From contig NZ_JAPJIV010000001.1 in the NCBI RefSeq assembly GCF_026241895.1, positions 310,001 through 374,000 on the forward strand: a stretch of DNA of 64,000 nt. Direction: 5' to 3'. This document shows positions 54,459-63,049 of this stretch, in pieces. The position numbers and the translations under genes are program-made. The DNA is from Pseudomonas sp. RIT-562. GTDB lineage: Bacteria; Pseudomonadota; Gammaproteobacteria; Pseudomonadales; Pseudomonadaceae. Position 1 is the stretch's first letter, and every line of letters begins with the position of its first letter. The notes under the pieces are model-generated. The model did no database searches and was not told the origin of the DNA. It saw nothing but the letters and a program-made list of their open reading frames with translations.

Positions 54459-55463
54459 TCAATTCCAGCCAGCCCGATCCATCATCCGGATTGCTTCCGC
54501 CTGCCGCTTCCCAGCAATCTCCACCGGCAAGGTATCGGCAACAAACTTGCCCCAGCTCGCCACTTCAGCGGACGGCGGAACAGCCGGGTTGGCGGGGAAT
54601 TCCTGATTCACGTCAGCGAAGATCTTTTGCGCTTCAGGCGTCGTCATCCATTCCACCAACGCCTTGGCAGCTTCCGGGTGCGGCGCATGCTTGGTCAGGC
54701 CGATACCCGACAGGTTGACGTGAACGCCGCGATCCGCCTGGTTAGGCCAGAACAGCTTTACCGCCAGGTCGGGCTTCTGCTTGTGCAGGCGGCCGTAGTA
54801 GTAGGTGTTGACGATGCCCACATCGCACTGGCCGGCATTGATCGCTTCGAGAACGGCGATGTCATCGGAGAAGACATCGGTGGACAGGTTGTTCACCCAG
54901 CCCTTGAGAATCTGCTCGGTTTTGTCGGCACCATGCACTTCGATCATGGTGGCTGTCAGTGACTGGTTGTAGACCTTTTTCGCAGTGCGAAGACACAGGC
55001 GCCCTTCCCAGTTCTTGTCGGCCAGCCCTTCGTAGGTCGTCAGCTCGCCGGGCTTCACTCGCTCGGTCGAATAGGCAATGGTCCGCGCGCGCAGGCTCAG
55101 GCCGGTCCAGGCGTGGGCCGAGGAGCGGTATTGCAGCGGAATGTTGGCGTCGATCACTTTGGAGATGAACGGCTGCAGGATGCCCATCTGCTCGGCTTGC
55201 CAGAGGTTGCCCGCATCGACGGTGAGCAGCAGGTCAGCCGTGGCATTCTCGCCCTCGGCCTTGATGCGCTGCATCAGCGGCGCTTCCTTGTCGGTGATGA
55301 ATTTGACCTGGACCCCGGTTTTCGCGGTATAGGCATCGAATACCGGCTTGATCAGCTCGTCGATACGCGAGGAGTAAACCACCACCTCATCGGCGGCCTG
55401 CGCGACGGTGCTGCCGATCAGGGTCAGGGCGAGTGCGGTCAGTAGACGCTTCGGTGCCAACAT
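54459..55463 (-). CDS. Iron(III) ABC transporter substrate-binding protein (FbpA/HitA-like)
   Basis: The 334-residue protein has a signal peptide cleaved near STVAQAAD and the ferric-binding pattern [38 protein letters not shown], then [20 protein letters not shown], whose tyrosines are the likely iron ligands. It corresponds in position to PA5217. A weak Fur-like box at 55497 would fit iron control. It is separated from the permease gene by a REP doublet. Confidence 0.9.
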   Translation of the reverse strand: MLAPKRLLTALALTLIGSTVAQAADEVVVYSSRIDELIKPVFDAYTAKTGVQVKFITDKEAPLMQRIKAEGENATADLLLTVDAGNLWQAEQMGILQPFISKVIDANIPLQYRSSAHAWTGLSLRARTIAYSTERVKPGELTTYEGLADKNWEGRLCLRTAKKVYNQSLTATMIEVHGADKTEQILKGWVNNLSTDVFSDDIAVLEAINAGQCDVGIVNTYYYGRLHKQKPDLAVKLFWPNQADRGVHVNLSGIGLTKHAPHPEAAKALVEWMTTPEAQKIFADVNQEFPANPAVPPSAEVASWGKFVADTLPVEIAGKRQAEAIRMMDRAGWN

Positions 55464-55496
55464 GGGAGCGGTCTCTCGATTGAAAATTTGAGGCCA

Positions 55497-55515
55497 AATG
55501 ATAAGGACTCACATT
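55497..55515 (-). promoter_or_regulatory. Weak Fur-box-like sequence upstream of the iron-binding protein gene
   Basis: AATGATAAGGACTCACATT on the plus strand resembles the repeated (GATAAT) Fur recognition pattern only partly. It lies 34 bp upstream of the ATG at 55463, where a Fur site would be expected. Confidence 0.35.
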
Positions 55516-55588
55516 TGCCTTCTCAATCGATGAGTGGCTGGAGGAGTTACCAGATGTTGCGTGCGTGGGATTTTTGGTGGATGGGCGG

Positions 55589-55690
55589 GCCTCTTCGCGA
55601 GCAAGCCCGCTCCCACATGGATCTCCAGCGCGAACAAATAACGCGTTAACACCACATACCCTGTGGGAGCGGGCTTGCTCGCGAAGAGGC
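55589..55690. repeat. REP doublet, GCCTCTTCGCGAGCAAGCCC subtype
   Basis: Arms GCCTCTTCGCGAGCAAGCCC and complement GCTTGCTCGCGAAGAGGC enclose about 45 bp, between ubiI and the iron-binding protein gene. Confidence 0.87.
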
Positions 55691-55710
55691 AATCAGCCCC
55701 AACGAAAATG

Positions 55711-56934
55711 TCAGGCTTTGGCCAGCGCCGGCAAATCCCCAGTCAACCCCAGCGCCTCGCGCACGAACAGCGCCTTTGCCTCGGGCATCTGATCCACCAG
55801 CTTCAACCCGGCATTGCGCAACCAGCGCACCGGCAGCGGGTCGGCCTGGAACAGTCGCTCAAAACCTTCCATCGCCGCCATCAGCGCCAGGTTGTGCGGC
55901 ATGCGCCGTCGCTCGTAGCGGCTCAGCACTTTCGGGTCCGCCAGGCGCTCGCCGCGTTCCAGGGCTTGCAGCAGTACCTCGGCCAGCACCGCCGCGTCGA
56001 GGAACCCCAGGTTCACGCCCTGCCCGGCCAGCGGGTGAATGGTATGGGCTGCATCGCCGATCAAGGCCAGGCCTTCTGCGACATAACGCTTGGCATGACG
56101 CTGACGCAACGGCACGCACACTCGCGGATCAGCGCCAAGTACCGTGCCCAGGCGACCTTCGAATGCTCGCTCCAGTTCGCGACAGAAATCCTCTTCGTCC
56201 AGCGCCATCAGACGTTCGGCTTCGCTCGGCGTGGTCGACCAGACGATCGAGCACCAATCCTGCTCACCGTCCCGCTCCAACGGCAGGAAGGCCAACGGGC
56301 CGTGATCAGTGAAACGTTGCCAGGCGGTCATCTGATGTGAATTCGAGCTGCGCACGCTGGTGACGATCGCGTGATGCAGGTAATCCCATTCGCGAGTCGC
56401 CACGCCGGTCAGACGTCGCACCGCCGAATTGGCGCCATCGGCAGCGATCACCAGTGGCGCGCGCAACGTACGACCGTCGGCCAGGGTCAGAAGCCAGTCT
56501 TCCCCGGAACGCCGCATCTGCTCCAGGCGCGCGTTGGCCAGCAGCCCGAGGTCACAGTCGTGCAAGCGATCGAGCAAGGCATCCTGGACCACACGGTTTT
56601 CGACGATGTGCCCAAGCACTTCGGCATGCACACTGGCCGCCGAGAAATGAATCTGCCCGGTGCCACTGCCGTCCCACACGTGCATGTCGGTGTACGGACT
56701 GGTGCGCCGGCTGGCAATGCCATCCCACACGCCCAGGCGTTCGAGGATTCGCTGGCTGGCAGCCGACAAGGCGCTCACTCGCGGCTCGAACGGCGCCTGG
56801 TGGTCGAAGGGTTTGACGCTCATGGGGCTGCCGTCCAGCAGCAGCACTTCCAGCCCGCTGTCCTGTAACGCCAGCGCCAGGGCACTGCCGACCATTCCGG
56901 CGCCGACAATCAGCAGATCTGCGCGCATTTCCAT
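55711..56934 (-). CDS. ubiI: FAD-dependent ubiquinone-biosynthesis hydroxylase, UbiI/VisC type
   Basis: The 407-residue flavoprotein has the FAD start ADLLIVGAGMVGSALALALQ, the UbiH/COQ6 motif near GPLAFLPLERDGEQDWCSIV and the second FAD motif LIGDAAHTIHPLAGQGVNLG. By position after ubiH it matches E. coli ubiI (visC), which does the C5 hydroxylation of the quinone ring. It is related to UbiH; which ring carbon each attacks in this organism is inferred from gene order. Confidence 0.87.
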   Translation of the reverse strand: MEMRADLLIVGAGMVGSALALALQDSGLEVLLLDGSPMSVKPFDHQAPFEPRVSALSAASQRILERLGVWDGIASRRTSPYTDMHVWDGSGTGQIHFSAASVHAEVLGHIVENRVVQDALLDRLHDCDLGLLANARLEQMRRSGEDWLLTLADGRTLRAPLVIAADGANSAVRRLTGVATREWDYLHHAIVTSVRSSNSHQMTAWQRFTDHGPLAFLPLERDGEQDWCSIVWSTTPSEAERLMALDEEDFCRELERAFEGRLGTVLGADPRVCVPLRQRHAKRYVAEGLALIGDAAHTIHPLAGQGVNLGFLDAAVLAEVLLQALERGERLADPKVLSRYERRRMPHNLALMAAMEGFERLFQADPLPVRWLRNAGLKLVDQMPEAKALFVREALGLTGDLPALAKA

Positions 56935-56936
56935 GC

Positions 56937-57422
56937 TTATGCCTGTCTCGCTTGCGGCTTGAGCCGCACGTAAAGGGTTTTGCCGACACGCGCCACCAAC
57001 TGGCCAGCGCCGTCATGAATATCGACCTGCAACTGCGGCAGGTACTTTTTGCCATCGGCCGTCTGCCGGCGGATCTCGTCGAGCAAGGTATCGTCAATAG
57101 TGAAGCGGGCGAATACCGGGCCTTTGCCGGGCGCGATGAAATCGATATCAGCGGCCTTGTCCCAGACGATGTACCGGTGACCGAGGTTCTCCATCAGCAT
57201 CAACATGAAGAATGGGTCCACCATCGAATACAGGCTGCCACCAAATTGGGTACCGACATAATTGCGGTTGTACCAGCCCAGCCCCATGCGCACCCGCACG
57301 TCACGGAAGTCGTCGCTGATGTGCTGCACTCGAACTCCAGCACCGAGATACGGCGGGTAGAGGGTCATCGCCCAGCGCATCAGCCGTGCCTTGCCAAATT
57401 TTTTGCTCAGCCAGTTAAGCAT
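56937..57422 (-). CDS. DUF4442 hotdog-fold protein
   Basis: The 161-residue product has the hotdog-like pattern LGWYNRNYVGTQFGGSLYSM and ends KTLYVRLKPQARQA. DUF4442 proteins resemble thioesterases of the PaaI type, but activity is not shown. Its start at 57422 (MLNWLSKKFGKAR) overlaps the end of ubiH by eight bases, and it ends two bases before the ubiI start, so it is embedded in the ubiquinone operon. It corresponds in position to PA5222. Confidence 0.83.
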   Translation of the reverse strand: MLNWLSKKFGKARLMRWAMTLYPPYLGAGVRVQHISDDFRDVRVRMGLGWYNRNYVGTQFGGSLYSMVDPFFMLMLMENLGHRYIVWDKAADIDFIAPGKGPVFARFTIDDTLLDEIRRQTADGKKYLPQLQVDIHDGAGQLVARVGKTLYVRLKPQARQA

Positions 57423-58602
57423 CGGGTCGGGTACCCAGGCCCATGGCCTGCCGGGCGAACCAGCGCTTGGCCGGCGGCAGCAGGTCCAGGCCCAGCAGGC
57501 CAAGGTTGCGCCCCAGGGAAACCAGCGGCTGGGTGCTGCCGAAGAGCCGAGTGACCTGATCCGAGAAACCGACCGTCAGGTTCTGATCCAGGCGCTGACG
57601 CTCGCGGTATGCCTGCAGGGTAGCGAAATCGCCGGGGCCGGCAGCGCTCGCCAGCAGCGCATCGGCCAGCGCCTGGGCATCGCGCAACGACAGATTGAAA
57701 CCCTGACCGGCAATCGGGTGCAGGCTATGGGCCGCATTACCGAGGATCGCCAGGTGCGGACGGACCTGTTCCTCGGCTTCGATCAGCGTCAAAGGATAGA
57801 GATGCCTGGCTCCCACTTGCTTCAGCGTGCCGAGGCGATAACCGAAGACACCCTGCAGCTCACTGAGGAACGCGCGGTCGTCCAGTGCCGCCAGGCGCTG
57901 CGCATCCATGCCCAGACGAGTCCAGACCAGTGCACAGCGGTTGTCCGGCAATGGCAGCAAGGCCATCGGGCCGTCGTCGGTAAACCGTTCGAAGGCCACT
58001 CCGTTATGGGCCTCACTCGGGGTGATGTTGGCAATCAGCGCACTCTGGTTGTACGGGCGCTTGCGGATGCCGACGCCCAATTGCTCGCGCAGCCCGGAGC
58101 GACCGCCATCAGCCAGCACGGCGAGGTCGCATTCCAGGGTGGTTTCATCGTTGAGCGTCAGGCGATAGCCATCGGTGAGCGGCTCCATGCGGGTCACTTC
58201 CGCCGGGCAACGCCAAGTGATCACGTCCTTGTCCAGCGCTTGCCACAGGCACTGCCCGAGCCAGGCATTTTCCACCACGTAACCCAGCGCCGGCACGCCC
58301 TCCTCCATCGCCGACAGGCGCGCGGTAGAGAAGCGGCCCCGGTCAGAGACGTGAATCTGCTTGATCGGCTCGGCGCGGCGGGTAATTTCCTGCCACACGC
58401 CCAGCCGTTGATAGATCTGTCGGGCGCCGTAGGACAGTGCCGAAGACCGCGCATCGTAGCTTGGCTGGTAGGTATCGCCAGGCGCGAAGGGCTCGATCAG
58501 CACAATCTTCCAGCCACGGGCCTTGGCCCCGGCCTGCAACGCCAAGGCGAGACTGGCGCCAACCAGGCCACCGCCGATAATTGCCAGGTTTGCTCGACTC
58601 AT
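57415..58602 (-). CDS. ubiH: 2-octaprenyl-6-methoxyphenyl hydroxylase
   Basis: The 395-residue flavin monooxygenase of ubiquinone synthesis starts RANLAIIGGGLVGASLALAL (FAD motif), has DGPMALLPLPDNRCALVWTR in the middle and LGNAAHSLHPIAGQGFNLSL as the second FAD motif. It introduces the C1 hydroxyl by analogy with E. coli. Its ATG overlaps the pepP stop, and its end overlaps the DUF4442 gene, so translation is tightly coupled. Confidence 0.93.
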   Translation of the reverse strand: MSRANLAIIGGGLVGASLALALQAGAKARGWKIVLIEPFAPGDTYQPSYDARSSALSYGARQIYQRLGVWQEITRRAEPIKQIHVSDRGRFSTARLSAMEEGVPALGYVVENAWLGQCLWQALDKDVITWRCPAEVTRMEPLTDGYRLTLNDETTLECDLAVLADGGRSGLREQLGVGIRKRPYNQSALIANITPSEAHNGVAFERFTDDGPMALLPLPDNRCALVWTRLGMDAQRLAALDDRAFLSELQGVFGYRLGTLKQVGARHLYPLTLIEAEEQVRPHLAILGNAAHSLHPIAGQGFNLSLRDAQALADALLASAAGPGDFATLQAYRERQRLDQNLTVGFSDQVTRLFGSTQPLVSLGRNLGLLGLDLLPPAKRWFARQAMGLGTRPDA

Positions 58603-59933
58603 GCCGCGTGTGCCCGTGCAGCGGCCATCAAGGCCTCGATCTCGGCCACCGTTTTCGGCACGCCTTTGGTCAGGATTTCACAACCGGTCTTGGTCACTAC
58701 CACGTCGTCCTCGATGCGCACGCCAATGCCGCGCCATTTTTTCGCAACTTTCTGATTGTCCGCAGCAATGTAGATGCCAGGCTCCACGGTCAGTGCCATG
58801 CCGACTTCCAGCACCCGCCACTCACCGCCTACTTTGTACTCGCCGACATCATGCACATCCATGCCCAGCCAGTGCCCGGCACGATGCATGTAGAAGGCCT
58901 TGTAGGCTTCGCTGGCAATCAGCTCATCGACGTCGCCCTGCAGCAGCCCCAGCTCCACCAGGCCAGAAGTAATCACCCGGACCGTCGCTTCGTGAGCCTG
59001 GTTCCAGTGTTTGTTCGGGGCGATTTCGGCAAATGCGGCTTCCTGGGAGGCCAGCACCAACTCGTAAATTGCCTTCTGTTCGGCAGAATACTTGCCGTTT
59101 ACCGGCCAGGTGCGGGTGATGTCGCTGGCGTAGCAGTCAATTTCGCAACCGGCGTCGATCAGCACCAAATCGCCGTCCTTGAGCAGCGCGTCGTTCTGCT
59201 GGTAATGCAGGATGCAGGTGTTGCACCCGGCGGCGACGATCGAGCCGTAAGCCGGCATCTTCGCTCCACCTTTGCGGAATTCGTAGTCCAGCTCGGCTTC
59301 CAGGCTGAACTCGTACAACCCGGGGCGACTGGCCTGCATTGCACGGATATGCGCCTGGGCGGAAATCCGCGCAGCCTCGCGCATTACTTTCACTTCTGCA
59401 GCCGATTTATACAGGCGCATGTCGTGCAGCAGATGATCCAGGGCAACGTATTCGTTCGGCGGCTGGGCGCCCAGATGGGCCTTGGAGCGGATCACGTTGA
59501 TCCAGTCCATCAGGTGCCGATCGAATTCCGGGTTGCTGCCCATGGCCGAATACACCCGATCGCGCCCTTCAATCAGGCCCGGCAGGATGTCGTCGATGTC
59601 GGTGATGGGAAACGCATCATCGGCACCGTACTCGCGAAGCGCTCCTTCCTGGCCGGCGCGCAGGCCGTCCCACAGCTCGCGCTCGGCATTGCGCTCGCGG
59701 CAGAAGAGGATGTATTCGCCATGCAGACGCCCCGGCATCAGCACCAGCACGGCCTGGGGTTCGGGAAAACCGCTGAGGTACTGGAAGTCGCTGTCCTGGC
59801 GGTAGACATGCTCGACGTCACGGTTGCGGATGGCCACCGCTGCCGCGGGCAAGATGGCAATACTGTTGGGCTCCATCTGCGCCATCAGGGCCTTGCGGCG
59901 ACGGCTGTATTCCGATTTCGGGATATGAATCAT
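58599..59933 (-). CDS. pepP: Xaa-Pro aminopeptidase
   Basis: The 444-residue M24B peptidase removes an N-terminal residue next to proline. Metal ligands lie in LVLIDAGCEIDCYASDITRT (two Asp), RAGHWLGMDVHDVG (His) and LTVEPGIYIA (Glu), with a final Glu in GVRIEDDVVVTK. The N-terminal AMP_N-type domain starts IHIPKSEYSRRRKALMAQME. The gene is between ygfB and ubiH, an order conserved in E. coli. Confidence 0.96.
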   Translation of the reverse strand: MIHIPKSEYSRRRKALMAQMEPNSIAILPAAAVAIRNRDVEHVYRQDSDFQYLSGFPEPQAVLVLMPGRLHGEYILFCRERNAERELWDGLRAGQEGALREYGADDAFPITDIDDILPGLIEGRDRVYSAMGSNPEFDRHLMDWINVIRSKAHLGAQPPNEYVALDHLLHDMRLYKSAAEVKVMREAARISAQAHIRAMQASRPGLYEFSLEAELDYEFRKGGAKMPAYGSIVAAGCNTCILHYQQNDALLKDGDLVLIDAGCEIDCYASDITRTWPVNGKYSAEQKAIYELVLASQEAAFAEIAPNKHWNQAHEATVRVITSGLVELGLLQGDVDELIASEAYKAFYMHRAGHWLGMDVHDVGEYKVGGEWRVLEVGMALTVEPGIYIAADNQKVAKKWRGIGVRIEDDVVVTKTGCEILTKGVPKTVAEIEALMAAARAHAA

Positions 59934-59960
59934 GGGCAGATGGCTTTCCCTGGCAAACGA

Positions 59961-60521
59961 TTAATGCAGTGACGGCTTGGCGGCGGCCGGCGCATCCGGC
60001 TTTTTGGTTTCGGAGAACAGCAGCAGTGGTGCTACGCGCAGGTACTCCATCACTTCCATATAGTCGCTTTCGCCGTCGTCGGACTCTTCCAGGGCATCTT
60101 GCACTTGGGAAATGGCCGCCAGATCCTGTAACACTTCAGTGGCTTCGGCGCTCAGCATGCTGCTGTCACGGCAGTTCAAGCCAAAACCGCTGAGGAAACC
60201 CTGGCACCATTGGCCCAGTGCGGCGGCGCGGTCCGCCAGAGGCTCGTCGTCGGTTGGCAGCAGCAGAACGACGGTGACGTCGTCGCCGGTGAGCTCGCCC
60301 TTGACCATTTCCTGCAAGCCGATCAAAGCATTGCGGACGTTGTCTTGAGGCTCGCTTTCCAGCAATTCGGCGGCATCGATCAGCCACTCGTCGGCATTGA
60401 AGCCGGCACCGGCGCAACTGCGACCGAGCAACAGCCCGTGCAGTTCGGCGGGCGAGACATTATGACCGCTGGAAGTCAGCAGGGTGGCAAAGGCTTGGTA
60501 CGGGGAATTCTGAATGGGCAT
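59961..60521 (-). CDS. ygfB: UPF0149/YgfB family protein
   Basis: The 186-residue product has the YgfB/YecA pattern [31 protein letters not shown] and [20 protein letters not shown]. The family is helical and has no agreed catalytic activity; YgfB has been linked to AlpA-dependent regulation in P. aeruginosa. It leads the ygfB-pepP-ubiH-ubiI operon and is divergent from the zapA operon. Confidence 0.92.
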   Translation of the reverse strand: MPIQNSPYQAFATLLTSSGHNVSPAELHGLLLGRSCAGAGFNADEWLIDAAELLESEPQDNVRNALIGLQEMVKGELTGDDVTVVLLLPTDDEPLADRAAALGQWCQGFLSGFGLNCRDSSMLSAEATEVLQDLAAISQVQDALEESDDGESDYMEVMEYLRVAPLLLFSETKKPDAPAAAKPSLH

Positions 60522-60585
60522 GGGCAGCTAGGCGCCAGACGGCGCTATGTCTAGAATGAAGGCCTTGTATCCTACATCGACTCCT

Positions 60586-60642
60586 CTGTAGGAGCGAGCT
60601 TGCTCGCGATGACGTCCATCGCCAGCAGGCTCGCTCCTACAG
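60586..60642. repeat. REP doublet between ygfB and the TIGR02449 gene
   Basis: CTGTAGGAGCGAGCTTGCTC and GCAGGCTCGCTCCTACAG are inverted arms of slightly different subtypes, in the divergent promoter region of two operons. Confidence 0.85.
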
Positions 60643-60676
60643 TAATAAACACCATCAGACATTTTCAGTGGACCCA

Positions 60677-60886
60677 ATGGAAGACACCGACCTGCAAGCG
60701 CTGATGGCGAGACTCGAGTTGTTAATTGACCGGGTCGAGCAACTAAAGAGCCAAAACGGACTCCTATTAGCTCAGGAAAAGACCTGGCGCGAGGAACGCG
60801 CGCACCTCATTGAAAAAAATGAAATCGCCCGGCGTAAGGTCGAATCGATGATTTCGCGCCTCAAGGCCCTGGAGCAAGACTCATGA
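60677..60886 (+). CDS. TIGR02449 small coiled-coil protein
   Basis: The 69-residue protein starts MEDTDLQALMARLELLIDRV and is a continuous helix with heptad leucines through LKSQNGLLLAQEKTWREERA to the end. It is the conserved partner gene upstream of zapA in pseudomonads and probably helps the division machinery, by context only. I chose the ATG at 60677; a GTG at 60668 adds three residues. Its stop overlaps the zapA start in an ATGA. Confidence 0.88.
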   Translation: MEDTDLQALMARLELLIDRVEQLKSQNGLLLAQEKTWREERAHLIEKNEIARRKVESMISRLKALEQDS

Positions 60887-61200
60887 GTTCAAGCAATAGC
60901 GTTACCGTGCAGATCCTCGATAAAGAATATTCGATCATTTGCCCCCAGGAAGAGCGCAGCAACCTGGTGAGCGCCGCTCGCTACCTGGACGGCAAGATGC
61001 GCGAGATCCGCAGCAGCGGCAAAGTCATCGGCGCCGATCGTATTGCCGTAATGGCCGCGCTGAACATTACGCACGACCTGCTGCATAAGGAAGAACGCCC
61101 GGATGTGCAGGCCAGCGGCTCGACCCGCGAGCAGGTTCGCGACCTGCTGGATCGCGTCGATCTGGTGCTCGCTACCGATCCGGACGTCACCAAGGGCTGA
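60883..61200 (+). CDS. zapA: Cell division protein ZapA
   Basis: The 105-residue protein bundles FtsZ filaments at the division site. Its N-terminal part shows VTVQILDKEYSIICPQEERS and LVSAARYLDGKMREIRSSGK, the ZapA core, followed by a helical coiled coil (ADRIAVMAALNITHDLLHKE) for tetramer formation. It is coupled by ATGA to TIGR02449 and lies upstream of 6S RNA. Confidence 0.95.
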   Translation: MSSSNSVTVQILDKEYSIICPQEERSNLVSAARYLDGKMREIRSSGKVIGADRIAVMAALNITHDLLHKEERPDVQASGSTREQVRDLLDRVDLVLATDPDVTKG

Positions 61201-61219
61201 TTCATGCGACCGCTTGGGG

Positions 61220-61225
61220 TATACT
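61220..61225 (+). promoter_or_regulatory. Candidate -10 box of the 6S RNA promoter
   Basis: TATACT lies about seven bases upstream of the proposed 6S RNA start. The -35 region would overlap the zapA stop codon and is weak. Confidence 0.6.
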
Positions 61226-61230
61226 CGCAT

Positions 61231-61410
61231 CACTCCCTGGGGTGCTTGCCAGTTGACCACGTCCCTGAGCCGATTCGCACTACCCTGGAGGTTGCACGTT
61301 GGGCTGGTGTGCATGTCCGCTAGACGGAAAGCCTTAAAGCCTACTGCATCTTCCACCTTGAACTTTCGGGTTCAAGGGCTAAGTCAGCAGCGGTTCATCC
61401 GGGGAGCCTG
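61231..61410 (+). ncRNA. ssrS: 6S RNA
   Basis: The region between zapA and fau contains the conserved pseudomonad 6S segments: CTCCCTGGGGTGCTTGCCAG at the start, TCCCTGAGCCGATTCGCA, the internal CTTCCACCTTGAACTTTCGG and CATCCGGGGAGCCTG at the end, which pairs with the start. The long near-double-stranded rod with a central bubble mimics an open promoter and binds sigma-70 RNA polymerase in stationary phase. Ends are estimated within a few bases. The zapA-ssrS-fau order is conserved. Confidence 0.92.
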
Positions 61411-61420
61411 ATTCCAGTCC

Positions 61421-61453
61421 GATGCCGGTTTCATTACCGGCATCGGCTTTTTT
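61421..61453 (+). terminator. Rho-independent terminator after 6S RNA
   Basis: GATGCCGGT and ACCGGCATC form a nine-base stem around TTCATT, followed by GGC and a seven-T run. Confidence 0.9.
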
Positions 61454-61496
61454 ACGGGTACGCTTTAGTCACCCGTACTGCCGAAAGCACAAATCC

Positions 61497-62102
61497 ATGA
61501 CCGAACCTGCGCTGCTGCCCCGCCCGCAACTTCGACGCATGCTGCGCAAGGCCCGCCGTGCACTGACCCCGAGTCAACAGCGTCAGGCCGCTCGCGGGCT
61601 GTACACCCAATTGGCCCAGCACCCGCTGTTTCGCCGCGCCAAACATATCTCTTTGTACCTGCCCACTGACGGTGAAATCGATCCGCGCTTGCTGCTGCGT
61701 GCGGCCCAGCGTCGAGGCAAGGTGACTTATCTGCCAGTGCTCAGTGCCTGGCCGCGCACGCGGATGGTGTTCCAGCAAATTCGCCCCGGCGAAAAGCTCA
61801 AGCCCAACCGTTTTCGCATCCTGGAGCCGCGACCCAACCTCGCGTTGCAACGCAAAGTCTGGACGCTGGATCTGGTCCTGCTGCCATTGGTAGGGTTTGA
61901 CGACGTCGGTGGACGCCTGGGCATGGGTGCCGGGTTTTATGATAGGAGCCTGGCCTACCTGGCGCGCCGCAAAAACTGGCGCAAGCCGACGTTGCTGGGG
62001 CTGGCCCATGAATGTCAGAAAGTCGAGCGACTGGCTCAAGCGAGCTGGGATGTACCGTTGCAGGGAACGGTGACGGACAAGGCTTGGTATTTCGCAGGGT
62101 AG
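61497..62102 (+). CDS. fau: 5-formyltetrahydrofolate cyclo-ligase
   Basis: The 201-residue enzyme (YgfA) converts 5-formyltetrahydrofolate to 5,10-methenyltetrahydrofolate with ATP. The N-terminal LRRMLRKARRALTPSQQRQA and the C-terminal motif FDDVGGRLGMGAGFYDRSLA are the family hallmarks. I chose the ATG at 61497 (MTEPALLPRPQLRRM); an upstream start would overlap the 6S terminator. Its link with ssrS is conserved from E. coli. Confidence 0.94.
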   Translation: MTEPALLPRPQLRRMLRKARRALTPSQQRQAARGLYTQLAQHPLFRRAKHISLYLPTDGEIDPRLLLRAAQRRGKVTYLPVLSAWPRTRMVFQQIRPGEKLKPNRFRILEPRPNLALQRKVWTLDLVLLPLVGFDDVGGRLGMGAGFYDRSLAYLARRKNWRKPTLLGLAHECQKVERLAQASWDVPLQGTVTDKAWYFAG

Positions 62103-62141
62103 ACGCCACCGGATTCAGCGGCGTCGAAGTGCACAGCTGGT

Positions 62142-62294
62142 TTAGCGCTTGAAGGCTGACGGCTGTTGCTGCTGGGTCAGCTCGATGGGAGCGTCAGTCT
62201 TGTTGCTCCACAGACTTTGGGCATAACCGGTGGTCACGACGCCGAGGCCGAACAAAATAACCAATATCCATAGTAAATCCGGTTTGCGTTTCAT
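62142..62294 (-). CDS. Small single-span membrane protein
   Basis: The 50-residue product begins MKRKPDLLWILVILFGLGVV, with one membrane helix at about residues 7 to 26, then a polar tail containing three to four glutamines in a row (TQQQQPSAFKR). GGGGGG lies six bases before the ATG at 62294. A longer frame in phase (from 62423) has no such signal. It is small and of unknown function but has good coding character. Confidence 0.75.
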   Translation of the reverse strand: MKRKPDLLWILVILFGLGVVTTGYAQSLWSNKTDAPIELTQQQQPSAFKR

Positions 62295-62489
62295 CGATTG
62301 CCCCCCAAAGGCACATGAACACGATGACAGCAGCGGTTTCCGTTGTAGGCCGTGCAGCAGCGTCAAGCTAAGAAGGCCGGCATTTTGCGACAACGCGACC
62401 CTACACGCAAACGCTGGCGTCAACCGACTGTCGGTTTGTCATACAATTGCCCGACAACTTGCCCACTCACTTCGCAAGGAGCAAAAACC

Positions 62490-62939
62490 ATGGCCTATTG
62501 GCTGATGAAATCCGAGCCCGACGAGCTTTCCATCAAGGACCTGGCAAAGCTTGGCAAAGCGCGCTGGGACGGGGTTCGCAACTATCAGGCGCGCAACTTT
62601 CTGCGGACCATGGCGGTGGGCGACGAGTTTTTCTTCTATCACTCCAGCTGCCCCGAACCGGGGATTGCCGGGATAGGCAAGATCGTTGAGGCGGCGTATC
62701 CGGACCCTACGGCGCTGGAGCCGGAAAGCCATTATTACGATCCGAAGGCAACGCCTGAAAAGAATGCCTGGAGTGCAATTGATGTCGAGCATGTCGAGAC
62801 GTTTGCCCGGGTGTTGAAACTCGATTATCTGAAGCAGCAGACGGCGTTGGCAGAGATGCCGCTGGTGCAGAAGGGTTCGAGGTTGTCGGTGATGCCGGTT
62901 ACACCGGAGCAGTGGGCGGCGGTGCTTGCACTTTTGTAA
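62490..62939 (+). CDS. EVE-domain protein
   Basis: The 149-residue product starts AYWLMKSEPDELSIKDLAKL and continues with ARWDGVRNYQARNFLRTMAV, then PLVQKGSRLSVMPVTPEQWA, the EVE (PUA-like) pattern. EVE domains bind modified bases in nucleic acids; stand-alone bacterial members are mostly uncharacterised. The ATG at 62490 has AAGGAG with a nine-base spacer. Confidence 0.93.
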   Translation: MAYWLMKSEPDELSIKDLAKLGKARWDGVRNYQARNFLRTMAVGDEFFFYHSSCPEPGIAGIGKIVEAAYPDPTALEPESHYYDPKATPEKNAWSAIDVEHVETFARVLKLDYLKQQTALAEMPLVQKGSRLSVMPVTPEQWAAVLALL

Positions 62940-62958
62940 GAGCGCGATCTTGAGTGCG

Positions 62959-63024
62959 CTATCGCGAGCAGGCTCACTCCTACATCTGATCTGCATACCC
63001 TGTAGGAGTGAGCCTGCTCGCGAT
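62959..63024. repeat. REP doublet between the EVE and FliL-like genes
   Basis: GCTATCGCGAGCAGGCTCAC and complement lie between convergent genes with about 25 bp between arms. Confidence 0.85.
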
Positions 63025-63049
63025 GAGGCCAGCCCAGACAACAATTACC

